Made by a program: the position numbers and the translations under genes. A stretch of 64,000 bases of DNA. It comes from Przewalskia tangutica (lineage: Eukaryota > Streptophyta > Magnoliopsida > Solanales > Solanaceae). A model generated the notes under the pieces. It made no database searches. It was not told where the DNA came from and was given only the letters and a program-made list of their open reading frames with translations. Shown here one piece after another: positions 33,910-46,597 of this stretch (the stretch's first letter is position 1; every line of letters begins with the position of its first letter). The DNA is taken from assembly GCA_029844215.1 (NCBI GenBank), contig CM056724.1, forward strand, positions 34,944,446 to 35,008,445. Reading direction: 5' to 3'.

Positions 33910-34591
33910 TGTGATCCCTCATTTCTTTGGTACACATTGCACGGGGCTCACCCATGCACTATCGGAAATGGGGTACACTACCCCAACATCTAACTACTTA
34001 ATAATTTCTTTCTTGAAAACCTCTTGCATCGAGGGGTTTAACCTCCATTGATGCTCAACACTTGGGGAACTATTATTTTCAAGATGGATTCGATGAGTAC
34101 ACAAACCCGGACTTATCCCTCAGATATTCGCAATAGTCTACCCGGTTTATCTTCTATAGGTCCTCAAGATTGACAATAAAGCTTCTTCTTGGATTTTATT
34201 AAGCTTTGATGAGATAATAATTGACACTGAATCATTTAGCCTAAGAAACTTGTACTCTAAATGGCTTGCTTGAGCTTAAGGGTTGGCGGTTCCTTAAAAT
34301 AAGGTCGGAGGGGAGGGACTCCACAATTTTCCAAGTCCAAGGCCAAACGCCTAAGAGCATAAGAATATGACCCTTGGCCCTCGAGAGCAAGCATGGTCTC
34401 TGCCATACCCTAAGCTACCTCATCATCATGGTTTATCTCCCTCAACTTCCCTTCAATAATATCAACCTTGATGTTCAACTCTACCTCATCATCAATCACA
34501 ACAATTACCGCATATCCATATATTGTTTCATGGATTTGCACACATGGAAGGTAACCTCTTCGTCATTCATTTAGAACTTCAACTCTCTACT

Positions 34592-34994
34592 TTATACATC
34601 ACATGCCACTCTCACCATCGCTAATAATGGTCGTCCCAAAATTATGGGAACATCATAGTCAACTGCACAATCCAATATTACAAAGTCAACGGGGAAGATA
34701 AATTTATCAACCTTCACAAGAACATAATATATGATACCCATTGGTTGTTTCACCATCCTATCCTCTATGAGCAATCTCATACTTGTAGTTCGGGGTTGCC
34801 CAAATCTAACTTCTTGAAAATAGCAAAAATATCAAATTGATTCTTGCTAAAAGGTCACAAAGGGCCTTTGCAAATTGGTACACCTCAATGGTGCATGGAA
34901 CGGTGAGAGCATCGAGATCCTCTTTATTCTTCATAATGGATCTAGAAATGATGGCTCTATATTGGTGAGTAACATCCACAGTCTTAAAACTCAC
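34592..34994 (-). pseudogene. pol: G aspartic protease
   Basis: Processes Gag-Pol. The segment LTVPCTIEVYQFAKALCDLL, then ARINL, contains the catalytic D, where the family has a CDLGAS-like text. After a frame change come MRLLIEDRMVKQPMGI, FIFPVDFVILD and VPIILGRPLLA. The frame break at about 34790 and the altered residues after the catalytic D show it is inactive. Confidence 0.8.
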
Positions 34995-34999
34995 TCTTC

Positions 35000-36075
35000 A
35001 CTTCTTTGTAATCAAATCCTTCATAATATTGGCATAACCCGACATTTGTTCCAAGGCTTAAACATGTGGAATATTGACATATAATTACTTTAACATCTCC
35101 AAGAACTTGTTGAACTACAATTTTCAATTCTCTGGGCATATCTTTGTGGAAAGGAAGGAGGAGGCCTTGGAATATGCTTTAAGGATTTTTGAGCCTCATT
35201 TTCTTTGTCGTTCCCTTCTTCATTTTCAAGAACTTTTTATTTTTTATCAACCTTTTATTTATAATCACTTATCTCTTCTATGAAGACAAAACCATCTACT
35301 ATCTTGTCATCAATCTTCTTTGGCTTTTCAACCACAACACATCCTTCATCTACCACATTCATTGGCATCTTCAACTCCTCCAATACTCTCCCACTTCTAG
35401 TATAAATGACTAGGCAATGAGACACCCCTCCCCCTTTGTTTCTTGGATTGACTACCTTATTACTAGAAAGGGCTCTCTTTTGTCTTGGGTTTAATGTGGA
35501 GTGATTTGACCTAATTGACTTTCTAGTTGCTTTATGGATATTGAATGTGAGGATACAAGATTGTTGAGCTATTTTATGTTAGAGTCAAACTTGTCTTGAT
35601 TTTTCAACACTCTTAATATCATCTTTTCAAGTTTTGAACTAGCGGGATCGCTAGTAGACTCACGGTTGTGGTAAGGAGGAGGTTTGGTAGGTTGTTGGTA
35701 AGCCTGCTCTCTTGGTGGAACATAAAGGTTGGAGCTACGGTTTTGGTACCCATTATTGTTTCTCTCTGTCCACCCCCCTTTATTCCTCTCTCTCCAATTA
35801 GAGCCGCCTTGATCATTTCTCCAACCTTGATTCCCGCTTGGATTACTAGATCGCCATAGTTGGCCCGATCCTTGGTAATTAGGATGGAAACCCCCTCTTG
35901 TACGTTGTTCACGAAGTTCACATCTTCTTTTCTCTCATTGTACCCATATTAATCATAGGGTACCCTCTCGGTCGCACTTTACTTAGGACCCATGCTAGTA
36001 ACAATATTCACTTTCTTGGGTCCCTTTTCCATCATATATTTTGTAAGGATCGTCATTTGGGTCATCAATTGCGCC
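35000..36075 (-). pseudogene. gag: G gag C-terminal part (left of H)
   Basis: Resumes after the H insertion at 36075 with MAQLMTQMTILTKYMMEK and continues through a glycine, asparagine and glutamine-rich stretch around 35619-35921 that has frame changes. The part 35000-35600 is a low-complexity link toward the protease with no clear domain. No zinc knuckle was found, as is common in this lineage. Confidence 0.7.
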
Positions 36076-36080
36076 ATGGT
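36076..36080 (+). repeat. Target site duplication of H, left copy (ATGGT)
   Basis: ATGGT before the H start is repeated at 38862-38866. Confidence 0.94.
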
Positions 36081-38861
36081 TGTAACACTCCGTAATTTTA
36101 GGGCAATAAATTGAGAACGTAATTAAGAAAATAAGATTCGATTATTGGAAATTAGTTTACAAAGAATATAATCCCGGAATAAATTTGGATACAACAAATG
36201 TGACGACGAGAATTAATACTAGTAGTTGAATTTTCCCATTGAGATTATGGATTAGTGTCATGTTATAAAATGTTGTCATCGAGAATTAGGACATGGTATT
36301 TTCAGGATTTAATTAAGTGTGGGATTAAATTTAGTGGAGAAGATGAAAAGTGGGGACTAGTAGGCAAAACAAGTGGCACCTTGTGCCCTCCAAGTGGCAA
36401 AATCACACAACATGCAAGACTTTTCAGCCCACATTCTCACTTATACCTATGTTACTCATTTCCTCCCCCTAATTCGAACAACACTCCTCCAACATCCTCC
36501 ATTATCTCCTCATCCAAAACAGATTTTCCTCCATTCCCATAGCTAAGTGTAGACCAAATTAACCCCCCTTCCAAGATTAAGCTATTCTACTAAGTTCTAA
36601 GTCATGGTAAACTCCTCACATGGATTGTTACAGAATTTGCTAGACCGAAAATCTGCCCAGAAAACTTTAGTTTTAGAGACAAGCTATTTGAAAGAAAAAC
36701 ATGTAAGTAAGATGAGTTTAAACTTGTAAAGGATGCATGCATGTCATTATAATTGGAAGAAGTGGAGAAATTGGTGAAAATTGAAGCAGTGGGTGTCGAA
36801 TGCAACTAGAGACTATTTTGGCTAAGTTGAGGTAAGATTTTTTCTTCTTATAGAGTAATTGGAAGTTAAATGATATTGTAGTTAAGAGATGAACTCGTGT
36901 TAAGAGAAATTGAAAGTAAGAAAATGCATGTGATTGTATTGGTATTGTAGTTGAGTCGATTGGAATTGTTGTTATCGATTTTGGGACTGTTTTAATTACA
37001 TTGGGTTTGATTGTTGTTGTTGTTGTTGTTATCGTTATCATTGCTTGCATGTTAAAATTGAAGGAAATCTTGATATTTAAAGTTGTGGTTGTATATATGA
37101 AATTGTTGAAATATGAATTGGATTTTAAGAAATTATGATAAGAGCTTTGGTATTAAGTCTTGTGGCCGTGACATTCATGAAATCGTTGGACATGTTGTAT
37201 TGTATTTAAGGGCATTTTTGTTGAGTTAGAATGCTGGAATTTTAGTTATGAATATGCATGTACATTATTGTAGTTGCGGATATATGTCCTAAAGGAATTA
37301 AGGTGTAGAAAACTGTTACATTGCATTATCGTTGTTGCGGGGGTATGGACTGTTTTGAAGACTACTTTATTATGGTTAAAGAGGCTGGATTAACATAAGA
37401 AATAGGTGTATTAATCACCTTGGTTGTCGTGGTTGTTGTAATCCATGGATGTAAAGAGAATGAATGTATAACGATGGCGTATATGGAGTATTTGAGACTG
37501 TTTTGGTTATATCCTTGAGTTACGTCTTGTTATAGATGTTGTCGACCTTGTGTGTGAATTGCGTATATGTGTATAAGTAGGGGAGGTGATGCCCAATTTG
37601 TTTTATAAAAAGATAGTCATCATTCGATATATAATGTATGCTAGTAATCATAGAGTTGATGAACATGTTATTATTGTTATAGGTTGAAGTGCTAATTGAG
37701 ACGAATTCTAATTATCGAGTTGGTATAGACAACAAGCGGTATGTGAAACTATCCCTTCTTTCTTTTCGGCATGATTTACATAAATGAGTGTACGACGGAC
37801 GTACATAGTTCCAATGAATCATAATTCCTAGTGATACATGAAATGATAGTGCCTTTGATTTTTCAGTGATAGTTCATTTTACTTATTCCATTGAGAGTCA
37901 AATGATGATTTAATTTGCATATGGTTACTCATGATATTCTATTTGTGCTTGATGCGATTATATCATTTCACCGAGTCCCGAGCCGGGTATGTTCGTGCGC
38001 AGTTCCTTGCATTGTTCACCGAGTCCCTCACTAGATGGTCGGGTATGGTATATATATGATGATGATTTTACCGAGTTCTAGAATGGGTCGGGTAAGATAT
38101 ATATGGACATGCATCTATAGATATATGATTATTACACCGAGTCTCATGATGGGCCGGGTACGGTATGTGCACAGATGATAATTTCACCGAGACCCTCACT
38201 AGGGGGCCGGGTACGATATGTATATGTATATGACTTCATTCATCGAGTCACATAATGGGTCGGGCACGACATATGATATGGACATGTTTTGACTTTCATT
38301 TCATAAGGCACATGTGCATTGGTATCTTTGATTATTATACTTGTCTCATGTCATCTTTTGACTAGTTATGATCTTCCTTACAGTACTTCATATTTTATAT
38401 ACTCGATATATTTTTTCGTACTGACCCCCTTTCACCGGGGGGCTGCGTTTCATGCCCGCGGGTACAGACACTCGGTTTGGTGATCCTCCTATCTAGGATT
38501 CCGCTCAGCTATTTGGAGAGCTCCATTGTTCCGGAGCCTAGTCATTTTGGTACAGATCCTTTGATATAGACTTATGCATATTCAGGGGTACGGCGGGGCC
38601 CAGTCCCGCCATATTTCATTGTTATACTCTTAGAGGTCTGTAGATATGTGTGGGTTAGATATGTGTGGATTGTAGACGTGTTTTGGTTAGCTATACTGTT
38701 GTAGTTCATTTTTGAAGATTCCCAAGTATAGTGACAGTCTTTTCGGCTTGCCTATTTTGATATGGTTTACAAATTTCTACATTATCCTTTGTATCAGTTT
38801 GATTATATGTGACAGGTCAGAGCTGGGCACCAGTCGCGGCCCGTCGGCTCGGGTCGTGACA
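36081..38861 (+). mobile_element. Element H: solo LTR (2.8 kb), relative of I
   Basis: Starts TGTAACACTCCGTAATTTTA and ends GGGTCGTGACA, flanked by ATGGT. It has no internal region. Its start aligns with I (TGTTACACCCCGTAATTACA). It has an array of CACCGAG...GGTCGGGTA units (about 37970-38290) and the GGCGGG-GCCCAGT-CCCGCC hairpin (38592-38610). It interrupts the gag of G. Frames in it lack known domains. Confidence 0.92.
37970..38290 (+). repeat. Diverged hairpin array in H
   Basis: Six units of unequal spacing, each with CACCGAG, a short inverted repeat and (G)GTCGGGTA or GCCGGGTA. Stems include CCCG-AGC-CGGG (near 37976) and CCCT-CACT-AGGG (near 38193). Homologous in plan to the arrays of A and I. 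Confidence 0.75.
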
Positions 38862-38866
38862 ATGGT

Positions 38867-39529
38867 TTCGTCCCTCTCTTACTCATTCTTTAAGGTTTCT
38901 CTACATAAAACCTTAGAGAGACCACCCCAACTACCTCCGAGGATCTCGTATGCCAAGCAAGGTTTGTCTTCGTAGCTTATTAAGAATCTCACTTACTACC
39001 ATAAATGAATTATCCATCAAAGGCACCCTCCGTTATGTTGTTGGCTACCGACTTGTTGACCAAAGCGAACGCCCGATATAATATTTATAGAAAGACATCA
39101 TCACTCAACCCATGGTTGTAGCATTATTTTAGCTTCTTCTTGAACCTTAACCAATCCTCATGTAAGGCTTCACCTGGTAATTGACAAAATGTTAAGATTT
39201 CATCTCGGAGTAGGAGCATGCGAGCCGGTGAGAAAAACCTTTCAATGAATGACTCTACCTACTCGATACATGTAGTGATGGACTTGGAAGACAAGTCATC
39301 CAAGGCACATATTGGAATGACATAATGCAAGGCGCACCTCATTGAAATTCCTCAAGTGCCTATTCAGGTCGTCGGATGTCGATCCTCCAAATAAGCCATT
39401 GTTATTGAGCTTGTGGAGCATGGTGGAGGTGGTGTGGGAACTTGCATTCGCCGGAATTTGGGCTGGCCAGATGGAATTAAAAAAGGTGGCCATTTCTATG
39501 TTTCCCTCATCATCGGATAAATCTGCCAT
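38867..39529 (-). pseudogene. gag: G gag N-terminal part (right of H)
   Basis: The most likely start is ATG 39529 (MADLSDDEGN). The following HKLNNNGLFGG and LNRHLRNFNEV are typical of Athila-type Gag. On the minus strand near 39150-39250 there follows the retrotransposon gag domain signature ERFFSPARMLLLRDEILTF and LPGEALHEDWLRFKKKL. Stops appear from about 39130. The frame points toward the fragment left of H. Confidence 0.82.
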
Positions 39530-39625
39530 AACACCTACAACACAAAACAACAAGTAAATATAAATTTAGAAATAAAGATCTTAGCAAAGTAATAATACAA
39601 TAAATATACAATTTCAAGACCGTAT

Positions 39626-39643
39626 TCCCCGGAATTGGTGCCG
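39626..39643 (-). other. Primer binding site of G
   Basis: The minus strand reads CGGCACCAATTCCGGGGA. It matches the Athila-type site TGGCGCCGTTGCCGGGGA at most positions, with changes that look like CpG decay. This marks the border of the 5' LTR. Confidence 0.65.
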
Positions 39644-41026
39644 AAATTTGATCTCACCCAAATTACACCTTTAATGATATAACACGACTATTGTCAAATA
39701 TAGTAACCCAACTAGGTTGGGGTCAAATCTCATAAGCAATACGATGAGAAATATATCTATCCGTGTTTGTATTATGGATGTACTAATTGTTTTACTCCTA
39801 TGGTAACAAAGTTGTTTGTTTGTTCGTTTTAACAAATCAAATTATCAATTCAAATAAAGGTTAAGTTATAATTGGAATGTTAGGGTCGTGATTTAATTCA
39901 TGGAAGTGATGTTGGATTTAAAACTAAATGGGTGTATTTAGTGTGGTATGGGTAATGGGGACTATTATCTAGGTGGAAATTTCTCAATTGACCCACCTAA
40001 TTTAGTGATATTTATGAACACCCATTAAATACCCTTAGTTAATTCCCTTCTACTTAAAGCCGGGAATCATTAAATGAGGTTTAAAGCCCTAAGTCCTAAT
40101 AAACATATCACTTTCCTAGACTCTAGTCTCCTTTTCATATTTGACTAGAGACAATAGGCAAAAAAAAAGATGTTTGCAATCAACTCTTAAACATTAAGAG
40201 TGAGGTATAGTTGAATCGAACATTAATACACATTTTTCATGATTTACAAACAACCCCAACTATCACATTCCATTATTTTATCACAACCCTAACCTAAATC
40301 TAGCCACTCATGTCAAATAATAAATGCACACAACAATAATAAATAAAGATAGACATAATAGAGATAAAATATAAGCTTATACTGATTTTTGGATAAATAA
40401 TTGACTTTGTCTTCAATACAAGGAATAAAATGTTGATGAACTCAAGATGAATAGTGTTAAGTGACAAGACAAATGAGAATATTCAAAGGTGGCTAGATAG
40501 GTATAAAGTAAGAATAATTGTATGGAATCATGTGTCAAATCAGAAAACCCTAGGTAGGTATATACATGGACTTAATTTTTGGACTACACTTATTTATAAA
40601 AATTCCACCGCACGCTACACTGCGATTGTAGAACAGGTCTGCGGTCCGCAAAATGAACCTAAGGTTCACAAAGTGGGTCTTGATTTAGACCGAATTCTGA
40701 TCCGCAAAATAGAAGTGAAGATTGCTATTTGGGTCGCACTTCGGGGCTCCAGAATTCTTTTTTCACTATTGGTTTCTGCGGCTTTAGCTACCATTCTACG
40801 GTCTGCAGTCTGATTCTGCGATCCGCAGAAGTGGCTTTCTTAGCACTTCATCCTTATTTCAACATTTTTGTCCATGTTTCAGCACATTTCCTCACTTTTG
40901 GAGTCCTAATGTAAAAATTCTATAAATCCAAAATAACATAAGAAATGACTACTACAAATTCATAAAGGACAACAATAATTCATAAAAGTGGTATCAAATG
41001 TGTTGTAATTTCTAGGCACATCAACA
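39644..41026 (-). repeat. Probable G 5' LTR
   Basis: Lies next to the primer site. On the minus strand it may begin with TGTTGATGTGCC at 41026. It contains a cluster of CTGCGGACCGCAG-like motifs (40619-40850) and a TATA-like TTTTTATAAATA (about 40590-40605) downstream of them. The other LTR is not available for comparison, so the length is uncertain. Confidence 0.55.
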
Positions 41027-41042
41027 ACCCTAAAACATTTTA

Positions 41043-42979
41043 TGTGAGGCGACGAGCAGTCGCGGTCGAAGCTTGGCTCTAGCCGAGAAGAGCATGTTGG
41101 GTTACCTTATTTTCCACCTGAACTTTCATCAGTTCAGTTATCAAAAAAATAAGGAGTTCCCTGCTCTTTGACCCCTTGTGGATCTCCTGTGCAAGTTCTC
41201 CTGCACCTCGCGTTTATGATATCTACTTTCAACTGTGCCCCGGAGACACGGTCGAAGCACGCCCGTCCAGTGTAGATTTTCGATCAGAGCTGCTACTAAA
41301 CACCAAGGTTAGTTCTTATTCAAATCCCTATGTCAATTATATTAAGTTAACACTATATTAACACTGAATCATTATTGTAATCGCTAGTTTTTGGAAAATC
41401 CATTCAAGGTCGAATTTGGTATGAAGCTTTTGGATTTCTTCAAAAAGGTAATTCCCTCACTCATTAGTAGATTATATGGAGTTATTATTATGTTTTAGAC
41501 ATTTAGTAGATAGTACAATCATGAAATTGGATTGATATGCACTCCATCAAACACAAAATCCTAGTAATTTTGCTGTAGATTTTTCCTCCGACCAGCCAAC
41601 TCCCATTGGTGTTTGCTGATAATATAACCGTTAGATCGAGCTAAAATTTTAAATGAGTAGTCACAACATATAAGAATTAAATGTGATAATGGAGCTCTAA
41701 TTTGGAGGTTTGGAGAAGTGTGTGTTTCAAGTTTAAAGCTTTGGATTTCTTCGTCAAAAGTTCAGACATTTTCTTCAAGTTTTGGAGCGACTAAGGTATG
41801 TAGAGCTTCTATCCACGTATGGGAACATCATCATTCTTTTCCACGCCACATGTTTCCATGAAACTATGAAAGCCCATAAATTAGGGTTTTTATTCCAAGG
41901 GTTCTTTGATACTCAAAACCTTGAATTCCATGGGTTCTTTAATACAAGTCATGAACCAATACTACTAAATTCTATGAAATTACACATATTTTCATATTTT
42001 ACCCAAGTTAAATTATATATTTATTATCATGCTAAATTATAATTACAAATCATGTTTACAAGTTATATTTTCATGAAATTCATTGGCTTACAAGCCAACT
42101 ATATTCAAATACGTGTTTTGGGAGTTGTACAAATTACCGAGAAGGCTCACACAACCTGAAACTACATATTTCAACGTAGGATAAAGATTTCTCTACCCAA
42201 AAGACAATACATTCATGTTACCCCTTTGTGGGATTATTGGACCTATCATGTCATGTTCATGTCTCGTATCCCGACAAGATATGATATGACTTAGCTGATA
42301 TGGCAGAAATCAGATGCCACATTCACATGTGGTAGTTACATGTCGGTTTTGTTAATGTTCTCCCTACAGATATACATAAATAGAAATTTTGCACATATTA
42401 TTATACTTATGTCAGATCAAATTCATGTTCATTATTCAGTTTCAGATTCATGTTCCTATTATTTCATTCCGCCTTATTTTTTCAGTTGCATTACATACAA
42501 TATAATTCAAATATAGTTACGTCCCTTTTCCAGGAGCCTCAACTTCACGATGCAGGTATTGAGTTTCTAGATGACCGATCTGCTTATTAGGATTTTCCTC
42601 AGTATCAGATATTTATGAGCCCCATTTTCTTCGGGGTGTCAGTCAATTATTTTATATATTATGCTTTATATAGTAAAGGTAGGCCAGGTTCTTGTCCTGG
42701 TAAAATAGTTTTGCAGTCAAACTCACATTTTAGAGGTTTCATAGACTAGACTAGATTAGCATGTCATGTCAGTATTGGTTTCCAGACTTACTATGTTTTT
42801 AGATATTTTTGTAATACATTTTCAGACTATATTCAATATTCAGTTTACATGTTTTAAATTAGTATTATTGCATACTTTTGATGCCCATGTTGATTTAGAA
42901 AGCCCTGTGGTTTTCTCGATCACATGCAGTTAGGCAGCGAGTTCCATGTTTCACCCAGACCATGGTTCAGATCATTACA
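41043..42979 (+). repeat. Element J 5' LTR, left end uncertain
   Basis: Ends GATCATTACA at 42979, followed by a tRNA-Met primer site at 42985-42996. The left edge is probably cut by G, since no clean TG start can be shown. It contains CCAGGTTCTTGTCCTGG (42673-42689), a perfect hairpin. No coding region is supported. Confidence 0.6.
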
Positions 42980-42984
42980 AAACA

Positions 42985-42996
42985 TGGTATCAGAAC
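42985..42996 (+). other. Primer binding site of J (TGGTATCAGAAC)
   Basis: Eleven of twelve bases agree with the tRNA-Met site TGGTATCAGAGC. It is 5 bases after the LTR end and fixes the plus orientation of J. Confidence 0.8.
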
Positions 42997-44458
42997 ACTA
43001 GGTTTAGGAAGTATATGAAACAGTGTCTAGTGGGGTCACTTTTATATGTATGTGTGCGCCACCCATATAAACGGTTAACCACCAAGACATTTAAAATTGT
43101 CTCACTTCTTTCATACTATAGATCGTGCAATTAGAGCAGTACTTTTAGGAATTCTTCTAACTCATGCTATGAAGCTTAGAGCCTTATATAACATTCTCTT
43201 TCCGTCGATTTTTGAATATATCGAATGCGTAAGCCATGAGAAGGAAATTCAAGGTCTAAGTGAGAATGATTATCCATCGAGGTGTAAATTGTGATGTACA
43301 TATTGGTAACAAATGAGACTTGAGATAAAATTGAAAGTGGGACAAAGTTCGTAGTTACGACAGACTAGAGCATAACCCTTAACAGAAAATGCAAAAGCAG
43401 TTATCATGATTTATTGTTATCAGTTAACCTTAGTTACCAATTATACAATATTTCAGTTAGCAAGATTATGGTTATTCAATACACTAATGTCCGGTTATGT
43501 AGTTATCACATGTTTTATTTTTAGTGTATTGAGATTCTTATGACTTGTGAGTATATAGTGATGCCTATGGGTACAAAAAGGACGTGTAAGTAACAATGAC
43601 TATAGAGATATCTTCTCATTTTTCAAGTTCGGGTTAAGAACAATGACAAGTTTCTGCATGATAGTAGACATATGTTCTATACCTTACATAATAAGTTTGT
43701 TTGGATTTTTTGGACCATGGAGCTACAAGTAAGAGGATGATAGTTCAGATTTAAGACCTTACAAGGTAACACATTATGAAGTTAGCCGTAGTAGGCATAA
43801 AATGCCCACAATAGTTTTGAACAAAAAATAACCTAAGAGCAAATCACATGTGTCTCGAGTTTTCAAAGATGTATATTTTGTCGTATGACCCATGCACATG
43901 ATTAAGAAGAGATTATGTATAACAGGAGAATCATGAGCATACGATATTGAATTTCTAGTGATAGTTTTAAATTATTTAAGTTTATTCAGATTAGAACTAG
44001 AGAGTATGCCATTAGTAAGTTACTACAAGAAGTAGATATTACTATAAAGCTGATAAGATATGATAGTTCCCTCTAAGGTTATGTGATTTAAGTGTTTATC
44101 CCATGTGTATATAATTTTACATGACCTTAAGGTGTATATAAAGTTGGGGTTAGATATTTCAACCTTTCATTTAAGAGAAATGTAATTTCCCTAAGTTTGA
44201 TCCATGTCTATAGCTCAAAAACGATTATATACGATCGCATAACAGGGACATATGATAAGAGAAGTTAGAAATAATCTTACGCTTCACTCTAGTATTCAAG
44301 AAAGAACCAGAGAACATGATGCTAGTAGGTGGTTAGTAGTAAATCATAAGTAAGTTTTGAGTAGATACAATGAATTAGCAATTTCAGCAGAGCTAGTAAA
44401 GGTACAATTTGATTTTATTAGTTAGGTTTACATTGGTGAGTGAGTACCAATTTGAATA
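42997..44458 (+). mobile_element. Element J leader or decayed internal region
   Basis: AT-rich. Short frames (such as 43097-43294) carry no domain I know. I find no zinc knuckle, protease or RT motif. It ends where LTR I begins at 44459; the GAATA before it could be the target duplication of I. Confidence 0.5.
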
Positions 44459-44775
44459 TGTTACACCCCGTAATTACATGGCATATAAGTGAGAACGTAA
44501 TTCAGGAAATAAAATTTGAATGTTGGAAGAAAAATATATTTACATTTTCTTATATGGAAATTTTTTGGATACAAATGTGACGACGAAAATTTATTAACTA
44601 GTAGTTAAATTCCTTTCAATAGATTTATGGACTTAGTATTGTATTATGAAGTCTTGGCATTGATAATATAGGGTCCACCGAAAATTACACAATTTTGTGG
44701 GCCCATCGAAATATTAAGAATTTTGGGCTAAGTATGAAATTATTTTTGTGATGAGAATTATGAGAGAATTAGAGG

Positions 44776-44789
44776 GTGACACGTGTCAC
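44776..44789 (+). promoter_or_regulatory. G-box palindrome in LTR I
   Basis: GTGACACGTGTCAC is a perfect 14-base palindrome containing CACGTG. Plant bZIP and bHLH factors bind this core. The equivalent place in A and D reads GACACGTGTC, and in B, C and E ACACGTGGCA. Confidence 0.6.
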
Positions 44790-46375
44790 TCCACACTTAT
44801 ATAACAAAGCTCTAAGTATATATAAGTATTGCAAGATTGGCTAAGTGTGGGAGATATTATTGTGAAGAGAAGACAAGTGGACAAGTGGGTCTATAAGGGA
44901 CCCCTTAACTTGTGCTATGTACACCTATTTAATACAAGTCTTGCAAGACTTTGCTACAAAAAATATCTTGATCATCCAAACCCTCATATCTCTTCCTTCA
45001 CTTCAAATTTCAAAATCTCCATAGCCAAGAAGAACAAGATTAAGTTATTTTCCAAGATTAAGTTCCTTAACTAAGTTCTAAGACAAGTTAACACAACAAT
45101 ATAGAGGGTCACAGTTTTGGCCAAGGAAAATGTCTTGAAATCCTAAGCTTGGTTACGAATTTTATGGAAGTAAAACATGAAATAAATATGGTTACAAGCT
45201 TGTAGAGGATACGTGTGTGTGATTGTAACGTGAAGAAGTGGTGCAAAAGTGAAGCAGGGTCACGGTTTGGCCGAGACTTAGGGACTGTTTTGGGCTAAAA
45301 TTAAGGTAAGATTTCTTCTTCCTCTTGAAGTAATAAGAGGTTACATGATGATATAGTTAAGGGATGAACTTGTGATAAGTAAAATGGAGAATAAGAAGTG
45401 CATGTTACAGTTTTGGCATGTTAGCCGAATTGAGGACAATTTTGGTATTGTTGGATTCGTTGGTTATTGTTGTTATTCTCGTCACTACTTACATGTTTAA
45501 ATGAAGGAAATATTGTTATTACAAGTTGTTATGATTTATATAAACATGTTGAAATGTGAATTGGATTTTAAGGAGTTACAAAAGGGTTGTTGGCCGAGAA
45601 CTTCCTAAAAACTGTGTGACGTTGTTGTGCTGTTCTAGGGAATGTTTTGTAATGTTATAATGCTGGAAATTCAGTTACTATTATGCATGTTTAAGTGTGT
45701 TAAGTGCTAATGTAATTCCTAAAGGATTAAGGGTGTAGAAAGGCTTCACATCTTACCCTCATTGTTGTTGAAGTATGGACTGTTTTAGTGGACTGTTTTT
45801 ATATGGATTAAGAGGTCGGATTAACATAAAAAGTAGGTATGTGAATCACCTTGGTTGTTGTTTTAGTTGTGTACTTAATGTGTACTTGGTTATTGATGTT
45901 ATTGGCCTTATTTGTAAGGTGGAAACGTATGTATAAGTAGGGGAAGTGCTGCCCAAATTTTTATACGAAAATAGAACCTTTACTAGGTATATGTCCTACA
46001 CTAGTAAGCATGTAGTTCATATATGTGTTATTGTTATTATAGGTTGAAGTACTACTTGAGACGTATTCTAGTTGTCAAGTTGGTATAGCCTATAAGGTAT
46101 CTGAAACTATCATTTCTTCTTTTGGCATGATTTATATAAAGTGAGTGTACGACAGACGTACGTAGTTCTATTGGACCTTAATTCCTAATGATACGTGATA
46201 TGAATTTGCCTTTGATTTTTCAAATGATGGTTTCAAAAAGGATATATGATATGATAGTGCCTTGGTGTTTCTAAAATGAAAGTTCATTATAAAGATTTTA
46301 TTGAGAGTCAAAAGATGATTTAAATTACACAAGGTTGCTCATGATAGTTATTCGTGCAAATGTTAGTATTTCAAA

Positions 46376-46596
46376 ACACTGAGTCCCATAATGGGTTGGG
46401 TATGTTATGTGCAAAAGAACACCGAGTCCCACAAATGGGTCGGGTACGTTATGTGTAAAAGAACATCGAGTCCCACAAATGGGCCGGGTACGTTATGTGT
46501 AAAAGAACACTCAGTCCCACAACGGGCCAGGTATGTTATGTGTAAAAGAACACTGAGTCCCACAATGGGTCGGGTACGTTATATGTAAAAGAATAC
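46376..46596 (+). repeat. 44-bp tandem array in I (CCCA-CAAA-TGGG hairpin)
   Basis: Five units built on CACCGAGTCCCACAAATGGG, then TCGGGTACGTTATG and TGTAAAAGAA. The inverted repeat CCCA/TGGG flanks a CAAA loop. The frame at 46391-46588 is a translation of it. Confidence 0.88.
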
Positions 46597-46597
46597 C

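Larger units (their letters stand above)
18208..41026 (-). mobile_element. Element G: Athila-like Ty3/gypsy element, split by E, B and H
   Basis: G is the host of the whole left stack. On the minus strand from right to left it shows a probable 5' LTR (39644 to about 41026), a primer site resembling tRNA-Asp-type sites (39626-39643), gag, protease, RT, RNase H and integrase, then a separate 3' ORF (20045 to about 18960) and a G-rich tract near 18827-18839. The RT motif FMDDFS and the integrase tail RLKLFP..LKSRWSG are typical of the Athila lineage. Its 3' end lies beyond the E insertion, outside the window. All frames are broken. The right boundary is uncertain by tens of bases. Confidence 0.8.
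44459..46597 (+). mobile_element. Element I: LTR, 3' part cut off by D
   Basis: Begins TGTTACACCCCGTAATTACA and resembles H. It contains the perfect palindrome GTGACACGTGTCAC (44776-44789), centred on a G-box, and a 44-bp hairpin array at its broken end (46376-46596). D enters at 46598 with ATACC as the left target copy; the rest of I lies beyond the window. Whether I is a solo LTR cannot be told. Confidence 0.8.

Noticed and set aside
43097..43294. Possible small gene in J
   Set aside because: No known domain, no conserved counterpart here, and it lies in the leader of a decayed element behind a primer site.
46391..46588. ORF with repeated YVMCKRT units
   Set aside because: Translation of the 44-bp hairpin array in LTR I; no start context or domain.
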